Assembly: GCF_000332815.1 (NCBI RefSeq)
Contig: NZ_AOFD01000028.1
Coordinates: forward strand, 1-52,799
Direction of reading: 5' to 3'
Length of the DNA: 52,799 nucleotides
Origin: Arthrobacter nitrophenolicus
Lineage (GTDB): Bacteria; Actinomycetota; Actinomycetes; Actinomycetales; Micrococcaceae
Shown here: piece by piece, positions 26,944 to 35,003 of the stretch
Position numbering within the stretch: position 1 is the first letter of the stretch
How the letters are laid out: each line of letters starts with the position of its first letter
Made by a program: the position numbers and the translations under genes
Notes under the pieces: model-generated
What the model was told of the DNA's origin: nothing
What the model saw: only the letters and a program-made list of their open reading frames with translations
The model's database searches: none

Positions 26944-28712
26944 TGGGTGCGCCAAGCAGCGGCAAGCGTTCGGCGATGGATGGCGAAACCATCCTGCTTT
27001 GGGTCTTCATCACTGTCGTGGTGCTCGGTGTCGGCTCGGTGGCCGGAGCCGTGCACCTGGGCTCGCTCCTGTCCAAGGATGGCCAGAAGCTGCCGGCGAA
27101 CCCGTTTGAATTGGTCTTCGGCCTGCTCTCGCAGAAGGTCACGTGGCCGGCGGCCGCCACTTGGGTCCTGGTCGGCTTCGGCGTCCTCATCGTCGTCGTG
27201 ACCGTTCTGGTGGTCCGTGGGGTGCTGCGCCGGCGGTCCAAGCGTTCCCGTGTGGACGCCGCGGCCCAGCACATGGCCAAAGGCCGGGACCTGCGCGCAC
27301 TGAGCCTGCGCGGGGCCACGGCCACTGCCGAACGTCTCGGAGTGAAGGGCTCCCCTGGCGTCCCGGTCGGCAAGACGGTTCTGGGCGGGCAAATGGTCTA
27401 CGGTTCCTGGGAAGACATGCACATCGACATCTGGGGACCCCGCACAGGTAAGACGACATCTAGGGCGATCCCTGCGATCCTTGCCGCCCCGGGAGCAGCT
27501 TTGGTGACCTCGAACAAGCGGGACATCGTTGACGGCACGCGCGATGTTCGCGCCGCCGAGGGCCCGGTCTGGGTCTTTGACCCGCAGTCCGTCGCCCTCG
27601 AGGAACCTTCCTGGTGGTGGAACCCCCTGTCCTATGTCACCGATGAAGTGAAAGCGGCACGTCTGGCCGACCACTTCGCGGCCGGCTCGCGCGGCCCGGA
27701 TGCCAAAACGGATGCCTACTTTGATCCCGCCGGCCAGGATCTCCTTGCCGGGCTCCTGCTCGCCGCGGCCCTTGACGGCCGCCCGATCACGCAGGTCCAC
27801 ACCTGGCTGACCCGTCCCGCTGAGGATGAAGCAGTGGACATCCTCAAGGCGCACGGCTTCACCCAGACCTCCAATGCCGTCGGCGGCGTCATCAACGCAC
27901 CCGAGAAACAGCGTGGCGGTGTATACGGCACGGCGCTGCAGATGGCCTCCTGCCTCACCAACCGGCAAGTGGCCCGCTGGGTGACACCCCAAGGCAACGA
28001 CGACCAGCGGCCGCAGTTCGATCCGGCAGCATTCGTCCGCTCCAAGGGCACGCTGTACAGCCTTTCCAAGGAAGGCAAGGGCACCGCCGGCCCGCTGGTG
28101 ACGGCGCTGACCGTGGCGACGGTCGAGGCCGCCGAGGAACTGGCCGTTCATTCACCCGGGGGCCGGCTGGCCATGCCCATGGTCGGCGTTCTGGACGAAG
28201 CGGCCAACGTCTGCCGCTGGCGCGAGCTGCCGAACCTCTACAGCCACTACGGTTCCCGGGGCATCGTCCTGATGACCATCCTCCAGTCCTGGTCCCAAGG
28301 CGTCGAAGTGTGGGGCCGCGACGGGATGCGCAAACTCTGGTCCGCCTCCAACATCAAGGTCTACGGCGGCGGTGTCGCTGAAGCCGAGTTCCTGAACGAG
28401 CTCGCGCAGCTCGTAGGGGAGTACCGCTACTCCAACATGACCAGAAGCCGGTCCAAACACGGCACCTCCTACAGCCACGACGACGACCGCAAGGAACGCA
28501 CCCTGGACGTCTCGGACCTGGCCGCGTTTCCTCGCGGCCGTGCCATCATGTTCGCCTCCGGCGCCCCTGCGGCGCTGCTGGAGACAGTGCCTTGGATGAG
28601 CGGTTCGCGGGCTGATGCGGTGCGAGCCTCCATCGCCGCACACGACCCCGCGAACAAGCCGGCGGCCGCGGCCGGAAGCCGGTGGATAGCCGCGGGTGCC
28701 TCTAATGAGTGA
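26943..28712 (+). CDS. Type IV coupling protein (VirD4/TraG family)
   Basis: 589 residues from ATG 26943. Two N-terminal membrane segments (about 17-39 and 72-93), then Walker A IWGPRTGKTTS (163-173), a WWWNPLSYV element and Walker B MVGVLDEAANV (413-423). The protein hands the relaxase-DNA complex to the channel. Typical length and plan for actinobacterial TraG-like proteins. It overlaps the VirB4-like stop at its start and the DUF4913 gene by eight bases at its end. Confidence 0.93.
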   Translation: MGAPSSGKRSAMDGETILLWVFITVVVLGVGSVAGAVHLGSLLSKDGQKLPANPFELVFGLLSQKVTWPAAATWVLVGFGVLIVVVTVLVVRGVLRRRSKRSRVDAAAQHMAKGRDLRALSLRGATATAERLGVKGSPGVPVGKTVLGGQMVYGSWEDMHIDIWGPRTGKTTSRAIPAILAAPGAALVTSNKRDIVDGTRDVRAAEGPVWVFDPQSVALEEPSWWWNPLSYVTDEVKAARLADHFAAGSRGPDAKTDAYFDPAGQDLLAGLLLAAALDGRPITQVHTWLTRPAEDEAVDILKAHGFTQTSNAVGGVINAPEKQRGGVYGTALQMASCLTNRQVARWVTPQGNDDQRPQFDPAAFVRSKGTLYSLSKEGKGTAGPLVTALTVATVEAAEELAVHSPGGRLAMPMVGVLDEAANVCRWRELPNLYSHYGSRGIVLMTILQSWSQGVEVWGRDGMRKLWSASNIKVYGGGVAEAEFLNELAQLVGEYRYSNMTRSRSKHGTSYSHDDDRKERTLDVSDLAAFPRGRAIMFASGAPAALLETVPWMSGSRADAVRASIAAHDPANKPAAAAGSRWIAAGASNE

Positions 28713-29127
28713 GGGACTGGGGGAGTGGGACGACGAGCTGGAGGACGCCGCGGCAGCCTCGGAGCCATCTGAGGAGGACGCGGACGCCCCGGAGCTGTTC
28801 TACCCGAACGTGGCTGAATTCGTCAGCGGCAAGCTGGCCGCCAGCTACCGCCGGCAGCTCAACGTGCAGGGTGGGGTGACCTGGTGCCCGGAGTGGTGGA
28901 AGCATGCCGAAGCGATCAGCCGCCTCGAAGCGCTCTGGCGGGCTTGGGAGTTCCTGCGCCTGGACGGAACCACGGGCATGAGCGTGTGGTGGCGCGACCA
29001 CGCAGACCACCACATGTCCGTTCTGCTCTCAACAGATGGGCCGTTCAAAGGCTGCAACCCGGACGACGGCCACCGCGCCAAACTCGCCCCGCTACCCTGC
29101 GAGGAACCGCCCCCAGGGCTCTTCTAA
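28705..29127 (+). CDS. DUF4913 family protein
   Basis: 140 residues. An acidic N-terminus, then FYPNVAEFVSGKLAASYRRQ, WCPEWWKHAEAISRLEALWR and GMSVWWRDHADHHMSVLL, which are the conserved blocks of DUF4913, a family found after coupling-protein genes in actinobacterial plasmids and integrative elements. Function unknown; the clustered Cys, His and Trp could form a metal or ligand site. Last gene of the transfer operon as seen; overlaps the coupling-protein gene. Confidence 0.85.
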   Translation: MSEGLGEWDDELEDAAAASEPSEEDADAPELFYPNVAEFVSGKLAASYRRQLNVQGGVTWCPEWWKHAEAISRLEALWRAWEFLRLDGTTGMSVWWRDHADHHMSVLLSTDGPFKGCNPDDGHRAKLAPLPCEEPPPGLF

Positions 29128-29194
29128 GCCGGCTGTTGTCAGCCGACGCTTTGGGGTGACCACGCGGGCTGTCCATGGTTGGGGTCAATCCGGG

Positions 29195-29257
29195 TTATCC
29201 ACGGCTGGAATCGGGAGCCATCGGGAAAGCTCCCTCAGCCGTAGTAGCGGTGGATAA
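29195..29257. other. Two DnaA-box-like sequences in inverted orientation
   Basis: TTATCCACG (29195-29203) on the + strand and TTATCCACC on the minus strand (29249-29257) each differ from TTATCCACA only in the last base. They lie in the gap after the transfer operon. Plasmid origins often carry such boxes, but two alone are weak evidence and the Rep gene is 12 kb away. Confidence 0.35.
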
Positions 29258-29312
29258 ACCCATCAGGATTGTCCCCGGCTGTGGTCAGCGAACTCACTGT
29301 CACTCCAACGCA

Positions 29313-29342
29313 AAGACCCCCGAGGAGTTCCCCAGGGGTCTT
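29313..29342. terminator. Hairpin terminator after the transfer operon
   Basis: AAGACCCC (29313-29320) pairs with GGGGTCTT (29335-29342). It sits about 190 bases after the last transfer gene and 18 bases beyond the minus-strand DUF3892 stop, so it may serve convergent transcripts. Confidence 0.65.
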
Positions 29343-29359
29343 GGCGCTGGCAATGGACT

Positions 29360-29641
29360 CTAGAATCTGGGCAATGACAGAAGGTTGTTAGTCCATTGCT
29401 GATCAGCATAGGTCCGAAGATACGGAGCTGCAGATTGGGGGCGAACTACGCCGACCTCCACTCTTGAGGAGCCAGACCCTACGTACGCCCGGCCCTTTTT
29501 TACATCGATAAATTCGACCATTGCCGGCCTCGTGCTGGTTCCGCTACCGTTATCTGCTTCATTGACCCACTTGTAGCTGGTGATGTGTTGATGATCCTCT
29601 GGGAATCCTTCAACCCGCACGTGGGTAATTCTTACCGCCAT
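29360..29641 (-). CDS. DUF3892 family protein
   Basis: 93 residues starting MAVRITHVRVEG, with HQHITSYKWVNEADNG in the middle and the conserved end YLRTYADQQWTNNLLSLPRF. These are the marks of DUF3892, a small beta-rich family common in bacteria and often on mobile DNA. Function unknown. It is followed upstream (on the same strand) by another small gene, 69-residue, across a gap of 68 bases. Confidence 0.8.
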   Translation of the reverse strand: MAVRITHVRVEGFPEDHQHITSYKWVNEADNGSGTSTRPAMVEFIDVKKGRAYVGSGSSRVEVGVVRPQSAAPYLRTYADQQWTNNLLSLPRF

Positions 29642-29709
29642 GGATTACTCCTAGTTATTTGACTGCCTCTACGTGTTCCCGCGTTACCCTGATCTTCGTG
29701 CTGAGGGGA

Positions 29710-29919
29710 TCAGACCTGCTGGGTTATGGTCCCGCCGGGGTTACGCCGAACTGTCGCATCAGTGACGAACCGTCCCGTTGATGCCGAACGATTCACACTT
29801 CGGCTGTTTCTGGTCCCGGAACCAACCCGTTCAGTGGTTGTCGTCCGCGGAGATCTGGCGGCAGTCGCTTTGGTTACAAAACGTCCGGTTCGCGCGCTGC
29901 GGCTAACTGATCGTGCCAT
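29710..29919 (-). CDS. Small protein with a tandem RSA-TGRFVT repeat
   Basis: 69 residues from ATG 29919, chosen because GAGGAGGA lies just upstream. Two similar halves are visible: SVSRSARTGRFVTKATAARS (4-23) and SVNRSASTGRFVTDATVRRN (41-60), each followed by a TTT/TIT-type end. The protein is basic and Thr/Ser-rich. Similar duplicated short proteins are widespread in actinobacteria; function unknown. The frame is open far upstream but without a start signal. Confidence 0.65.
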   Translation of the reverse strand: MARSVSRSARTGRFVTKATAARSPRTTTTERVGSGTRNSRSVNRSASTGRFVTDATVRRNPGGTITQQV

Positions 29920-30038
29920 AGTGTCCTCCTCAGAACACTCATCCGAGGGGGAGGGCACCCATCCGCGGGCGCCTGTGGCTCCGTTAGAATCGCTAGTACC
30001 ACTAACCATGGAACTTGCGGTCCTGACCTCGAGTTGCT

Positions 30039-30071
30039 GGGCGGGCCCGCTGGAACGGGTCCGCCCTTTTT
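30039..30071 (+). terminator. Strong rho-independent terminator on the + strand with no upstream gene
   Basis: GGGCGGGCCCG (30039-30049) pairs with CGGGTCCGCCC (30056-30066), including one G-U pair, with a six-base loop and a following TTTTT (30067-30071). No + strand coding gene ends before it. A TAGAAT box at 29985-29990 lies 50-odd bases upstream, so a short untranslated RNA is possible. Confidence 0.6.
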
Positions 30072-30224
30072 CTATCGGACCTGCCGACGTTTCCACAGTA
30101 ATCGCATCGGTCCTTCGGTGCAAGGGTGAAGACAAGTTGCGAGTTCTGCGGTATAGTTTTCATACGAAGTTGAGCATTTCCTGTAGCGTGTTGTTCACAT
30201 CAGGGGTGAAGGACGGCTTACAGA

Positions 30225-30524
30225 ATGCAGGTGGACTACGAGGATGAGGATCTCCGGAAACTCGCCTACGAGCCAGACCATCGCACATCACGTTGGGCTC
30301 CAAACGTCACCCGGGCATACCGACGACGAATCCAGCAGCTACACGCGGCGGTCACAGATCAGGATTTGAGAGCGCTGAAGTCCCTCCACCTTGAGAAGCT
30401 AAAAGGTAACCGTGCTGGGACGTGGTCGATCCGGATCGATACCCAATACAGGCTTATTCTGCGGTTCCAAACTCAGGATGGCGGGCGCATAGCCATCGTC
30501 ATTGAAGCCGTTGACTACCACTGA
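30225..30524 (+). CDS. higB: HigB-type toxin (RelE/ParE superfamily)
   Basis: 99 residues. The pattern ALKSLHLEKLKGNRAGTWSIRIDTQYRLILRF is diagnostic of the plasmid-maintenance killer proteins (HigB), which cut ribosome-bound mRNA. The basic residues and the C-terminal IEAVDYH match the family's catalytic face. The next gene, 13 bases downstream, encodes a helix-turn-helix antitoxin. This gene order, toxin before antitoxin, is characteristic of higBA. On a plasmid it would stabilise inheritance. Confidence 0.88.
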   Translation: MQVDYEDEDLRKLAYEPDHRTSRWAPNVTRAYRRRIQQLHAAVTDQDLRALKSLHLEKLKGNRAGTWSIRIDTQYRLILRFQTQDGGRIAIVIEAVDYH

Positions 30525-30537
30525 AGGACTGATTTCC

Positions 30538-31626
30538 ATGGCCCCCGAGCTCGCTGAAGCATTCCCTCCCGGGGATTTTCTAACCGAGGAGCTTGAAGCA
30601 CGTCATTGGTCCCAGAGCGACTTTGCACAGATCCTTGGGCGCCCGGCGCAGTTCGTCTCGGAAATAATCGCCGGGAAGAAGGAAATAACTCGTGAATCTG
30701 CAGCTCAAATCGGCGCAGCTCTTGGTACTGGTCCGGAGTACTGGCTGAACCTGCAGAATTCGTATCTCCTCTGGAGTCAGTCCCGGAATGAGGCGACCCG
30801 CAAGGACTTAGACGAGGTCAAGCTGCGGGCCAGGATGAACGAATTGGCTCCAGTATCACTACTTCTCAAAAGAGGAATCCTGACCGGCAAGTCACTGACA
30901 GAGCAAAAAGACGAGCTGATCAAGCTGTTCCAAATCGAACACATTGAAGACACACCGCGGTTTCTGGCCGCAGCCAGACGCTCCAATCAGGATGAAGAAC
31001 CAACACCAACCCAAAAAGCATGGCTCGCGTGCGCCCGCAAGCGTGCGCAGGATCTTCAGGTTCCTAGCTACGACCCAGTGGGGCTCACGGAACTAGCGGA
31101 GCGCCTCTCGCGCTTGGTCGCAAATCCGGAAAACTTTTCGAAGCTCCCTGCTGAATTTGCTGCTGTAGGAGTGCGTCTTGTCTATGTCGAAGCGTTCCCT
31201 GGAAGCAAGCTGAACGGCGCATCCTTCCTTTTGGACGAGGACGCTGAGAAGCCAGTAATTGCATTGTCGGGAAGAGGTAAGCGACTAGATGTAGTTCTAT
31301 TCACGCTTCTCCACGAAGTGGCGCATGTCCTCCTGGGACATGTTACGCCCGAGCGTCTCGTGATTGATGAAGACTCTTCAACCGAGCCGGCCGAGCTAGC
31401 TGCCGACGAAAAGGCAGGTGAATGGCAGATACCGGGGGGCCTCCCAGTCCCGCCGGCGGCCGTTCGTAGGGGGTGGATTGAGTCGACTGCACAGCGAATA
31501 GGAGTGCATTCAGTGGTTGTACTTGGGAGACTGCAACGCGATAAAGCTCTCGATTACCGGACCGCATTGGCAAAAGGGGCCCCAACCGTAAGCTCTCACT
31601 TAGAGCGCTGGAGTCACTCCCACTAA
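30538..31626 (+). CDS. higA: HigA-type antitoxin fused to an ImmA/IrrE-like zinc-peptidase domain
   Basis: 362 residues from ATG 30538 with AAGGA upstream. Residues 14-75 are an XRE/HigA helix-turn-helix (FAQILGRPAQFVSEIIAGKK, EYWLNLQ). The remainder ends in an ImmA/IrrE-like domain with zinc motif LLHEVAHVLLGH (His259, Glu260, His263). Classic HigA is near 100 residues, so this is the long form. It binds HigB and represses the promoter; the peptidase-like part may sense or cleave a partner. Its role in antitoxin turnover is inference. Confidence 0.85.
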   Translation: MAPELAEAFPPGDFLTEELEARHWSQSDFAQILGRPAQFVSEIIAGKKEITRESAAQIGAALGTGPEYWLNLQNSYLLWSQSRNEATRKDLDEVKLRARMNELAPVSLLLKRGILTGKSLTEQKDELIKLFQIEHIEDTPRFLAAARRSNQDEEPTPTQKAWLACARKRAQDLQVPSYDPVGLTELAERLSRLVANPENFSKLPAEFAAVGVRLVYVEAFPGSKLNGASFLLDEDAEKPVIALSGRGKRLDVVLFTLLHEVAHVLLGHVTPERLVIDEDSSTEPAELAADEKAGEWQIPGGLPVPPAAVRRGWIESTAQRIGVHSVVVLGRLQRDKALDYRTALAKGAPTVSSHLERWSHSH

Positions 31627-32018
31627 CTCCCAGGTGACTTTAAGAGCCCCTCTGAATCTGACACTCCAACAAGTTTCTATTTGTGGCTGCCGTCAGATTT
31701 GGATCTAAGACTGCGGAGGGGACCCGTGCAAGGAACTTACTTCAGGACCCAAACCTGACGCTCTTCTCCTTGCTGCCTGACGTCAGGTTGGGGTGTACCT
31801 AACCGGACCGTCTCCCTGCCCGTAAGCCAGGCTCTCTCTGCACGGGCGCCAGTAGCACGAGCCGTGGTGGCAGGGGCATCTCAAGGGAGTGAGTCCGGAA
31901 ACCCGAGTTCAGAAACAAAGTTGGACACAACCTGCAAAGGTTGTATCTCCTGACGCCAACGAGTCCGCAGTCACGAGTGTTGATCCAGCGTTGCCCTTGA
32001 CCACGTACACTTCAGACT
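31627..32018. other. Intergenic boundary, no gene; inverted repeat
   Basis: About 390 bases with no supported coding frame. AACCTGACG (31752-31760) and CGTCAGGTT (31781-31789) form an inverted repeat, and CCTGACGTCAGG (31776-31787) is a perfect palindrome. The block GTCAGGTTGGGGT here resembles GTCAGGTTGAGGT at the start of the resolvase remnant (near 37972), so this may be a transposon border or a resolvase site. Confidence 0.45.
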
Positions 32019-32980
32019 ATGACGCAGCCCATACCAGGTGTGCGCCCGAACGGCTTGACCCGGTTCTCGACGGCGGGGTTGCCCGAGGCACGGCGGATCG
32101 CAATGTGGGAAGAGCACAATGCGCGCGCCCTGGTCGGGCTGCAGGCCCGAACACTGGCGGGTGGCGGGTTGAAAGCTACCGAGCTGAATTTGAACCTGCC
32201 CCGGCTGCAGGTGGCCCAGGTTTGGGGCAATCCGCACGTTGTAGAACGGTCAGCGCGGGAAATTGCTGCGCATCCAGCTGATGCCGTGGTCGCGTACTTC
32301 ACGTTGGAGGGCGAGGGCTTCTTCTATCACCAGGACGGCTGCGAAATCCTCAGGCCGGGCGAGGCAATCCTCTATGACGCGGACCAGCCGTTCATGCGCG
32401 GATTTTCGCACGGATTGAAGGAGCTGGCCCTGAAGATTCCCCGCAGTACCCTGAGGGAACTCACGCGGCAGTCTGGGCTGAAACGCCCCAAGGTTTTTGG
32501 CTTCCATGGCCCCCAGGCGGAGCGTATATACGCCGGCGCCTGGCCTCTTCCCTCGGTGCCGCGTTGTCCGGACGGGCCGGGGACTGGGACGAACTAGAAA
32601 ACACGGCGCTGGAACTGCTCGCCGTCACCCTCGGCGCTCCCGCAGGACCGGCCGGACATCTGGCCGCTGCGCAGGCATTTATCTCTCTTCAATCCGCAGA
32701 TCCGCAGCTGTCGGCCGGGCGAATTGCTGCAGCCGTCGGCATTTCCGAACGCCAGCTCTCACGCATCTTCGCGGAGGGTGGCACCAGCGTACCGCGAGCT
32801 ATTCTCAATGCGAGGCTAGAGGCGGCCCGGCAGCAGTTACTCTCCCCGGCAGCCGCCCGGATTCCTCTGAGCGCCCTGGCGCTGCAGCAGGGGTTTGCCT
32901 CGCAGGCGCATTTTTCTCGCGTCTATAAGGAGAAATTCGGCCTCTCCCCGCTGCAGGACCGCCGGTCCGCCAGCGACTAA
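32019..32980 (+). pseudogene. AraC-family activator of the first catabolic operon, one-base frameshift as written
   Basis: About 320 residues in two frames. The N-terminal 175 residues are an AraC-binding-like cupin domain (YFTLEGEGFFYHQDG, LRPGEAILYDADQPF); the C-terminal part, in the next frame, has two helix-turn-helices (LSAGRIAAAVGISERQLSRI and FASQAHFSRVYKEKFGLSP). One base, probably C, is missing near 32532-32535; restored, it reads YARRLASSLGAALSG. AraC regulators of this build (for example NphR) activate phenol monooxygenase genes. It precedes the TfdB-like gene by 220 bases on the same strand. Confidence 0.82.
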
Positions 32981-33203
32981 TGAGTCATATTGTTGGAGCA
33001 TCCTCTCCTCTTGGTCAGCCGAACCTTACAGGCGAGTATTGTGCTGCAGGTCATGAGGGTGTCCGACGTGACTTTTTACCCCAATCCGCCCAGCTTTTGC
33101 TTGATTCCGCCGATAACGGCGCGACACCGCTTGGCTGCGGAATGACCTGAAACACTCGGAAGTAGTCCGGAACAAGACCGGCTGTTGAAGTGGAGTGTAA
33201 GCA

Positions 33204-35000
33204 ATGGTGCTTTTCAATGACGGGGTCTCTGAGACCGAGATCCCAGACTCAGCCGTCGTTGAGACGGATGTCCTTATCGTTGGCTCAGGCCCGGCCGGGT
33301 CGTCGGCCGCGCTTTTCCTGTCCTCGTTGGGCGTGCCCAACATTGTGATCACGAAATACCGGTGGACGGCGAACACGCCCCGGGCGCACATCACGAACCA
33401 GCGGACCATGGAAATTTTTCGAGATCTGGGCATTGAGGACCAGGTGCTGGCTGACGCGACTCCGCATCATATGATCGGGGACACCGTCTTCTGTACCTCC
33501 ATTGCAGGGGAGGAAATCGGCCGAATCCTCACGTGGGGCAACCATCCCGCGCGTCACGCGGACTATGAGCTGGCCTCGCCGTCGCTGAACTGCGATATCC
33601 CTCAGACGTACCTGGAACCGATCCTGGTCAGGAATGCCACCATGCGCGGGACGCAGACGCAGTTCTCCACTGAGTATGTCTCGCACCAACAGGATGAGGA
33701 CGGCGTGACTGTGCGGGTGCTGAACCGGCTCACCGGCCATGGCTACACCATCCGCGCCAAGTATTTGATCGGGGCCGACGGTGCCCGCTCCAGGGTGGCC
33801 GCAGACGTGGGACTGCCCTACGAGGGGCGGATGGATATTGCCGGTTCGATGAATATCACTTTCAAAGCTGACATCGCAGAGTTCGTAGGGCACCGGCCCT
33901 CGGTGCTGTATTGGGTCGTTCAGCCCGGCTCCAACATCGGCGGTATCGGTGCCGGCCTGGTGCGCATGGTCCGGCCGTGGAACGAATGGCTTATAGTTTG
34001 GGGTTTCGACATCGCCCACGGCACCCCCGAGGTCTCCGAGGACGATGCCCGGCAAGTTGTCCGGAACCTGATCGGCGTACCTGACCTGGACGTGGACATC
34101 ACAGGCATCTCACTCTGGGGAAACAATGAGCAGTACGCCACCCGGCTGCACGCCGGCCGCGTGTTCTGTGCCGGCGACGCAGTCCACAAGCACCCCCCGA
34201 GCAACGGGCTCGGCTCCAACACTTCCATTCAAGACTCCTACAACCTGGCGTGGAAACTGGCCGCTGTGCTCAAGGGCCAGGCCGGGGTGGAGTTGCTGGA
34301 AACCTACACCATCGAGCGGGCGCCCGTCGCGAAGCAGATCGTGACCCGGGCGAACAAGTCTGGCCGGGAGTTCGGCAAGCTCTTCGAAGCACTCGGCATC
34401 GACAATGCCGAAACTGCCGAGGAGATGAACGCCCTGATCGAGTCGCGCAAGAACAACACCGCCGAAGGGGCCGCGAAGCGCCAGGCCATCCACGCGGCCA
34501 TGGAGATCAAGAACTACGAATTCAACGCCCACGGGGTGGAACTCGGCCAGCATTACGACTCCTCAGCCATCGTCCCGGACGGAACAGAGAAACCGGCACC
34601 TGCTCGCGATCCTGAGCTGTACTACGAGCCGTCTACTTATCCGGGCGGGCGACTGCCACATGCCTGGATCGGAGATAACGTGCACAAGCACTCCACGCAT
34701 GATCTGGCACCTTACGGCCAATTCACGGTTTTCACCGGCATCACCGGTGAGGACTGGACAACTGCCGCGCAGAAAGTTAGCGAGCGGCTCGGCGTCACGA
34801 TCGGGTCCGTCGTCATCGGCCCGGGACAGGACGTCACCGACCTGTACTTCGATTGGGCCAAACTGCGTGAAGTGGCCGAAAGCGGTGCGGTACTGGTCCG
34901 TCCAGACAAGCACGTCGGCTGGCGCGCGGACCGCTTGGCGGACGACCCCGAAGGTGCCCTTTACGCCGCCGTCGCCGCAATCCTGAACCGGGAGAACTGA
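33204..35000 (+). CDS. TfdB-like FAD-dependent phenol hydroxylase
   Basis: 598 residues, the same length as 2,4-dichlorophenol 6-monooxygenase (TfdB). The FAD motifs are VGSGPAGSS (26-34), IGADGARS (189-196) and FCAGDAVHKHPPSNGLGSNT (321-340), followed by a C-terminal thioredoxin-like region. It uses NAD(P)H and oxygen to add an ortho hydroxyl to phenols; substrates may be chlorophenols or resorcinol. The order hydroxylase, maleylacetate reductase, hydroxyquinol dioxygenase also matches resorcinol operons, so resorcinol to hydroxyquinol is a strong alternative. It is separated from the next gene by three bases. Confidence 0.88.
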   Translation: MVLFNDGVSETEIPDSAVVETDVLIVGSGPAGSSAALFLSSLGVPNIVITKYRWTANTPRAHITNQRTMEIFRDLGIEDQVLADATPHHMIGDTVFCTSIAGEEIGRILTWGNHPARHADYELASPSLNCDIPQTYLEPILVRNATMRGTQTQFSTEYVSHQQDEDGVTVRVLNRLTGHGYTIRAKYLIGADGARSRVAADVGLPYEGRMDIAGSMNITFKADIAEFVGHRPSVLYWVVQPGSNIGGIGAGLVRMVRPWNEWLIVWGFDIAHGTPEVSEDDARQVVRNLIGVPDLDVDITGISLWGNNEQYATRLHAGRVFCAGDAVHKHPPSNGLGSNTSIQDSYNLAWKLAAVLKGQAGVELLETYTIERAPVAKQIVTRANKSGREFGKLFEALGIDNAETAEEMNALIESRKNNTAEGAAKRQAIHAAMEIKNYEFNAHGVELGQHYDSSAIVPDGTEKPAPARDPELYYEPSTYPGGRLPHAWIGDNVHKHSTHDLAPYGQFTVFTGITGEDWTTAAQKVSERLGVTIGSVVIGPGQDVTDLYFDWAKLREVAESGAVLVRPDKHVGWRADRLADDPEGALYAAVAAILNREN

Positions 35001-35003
35001 CCC

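Noticed and set aside
26562..28151. Long open frame (529 codons) on the minus strand
   Set aside because: It lies antisense to the VirB4-like and coupling-protein genes, whose motifs are unmistakable. The antisense product is Gly/Arg/His-rich without fold-like patterns; long antisense frames are expected in high-GC DNA.
32019..32597. Stand-alone cupin protein
   Set aside because: The frame ends abruptly and the next frame supplies the missing AraC DNA-binding half after one inserted base, so it is one AraC regulator.
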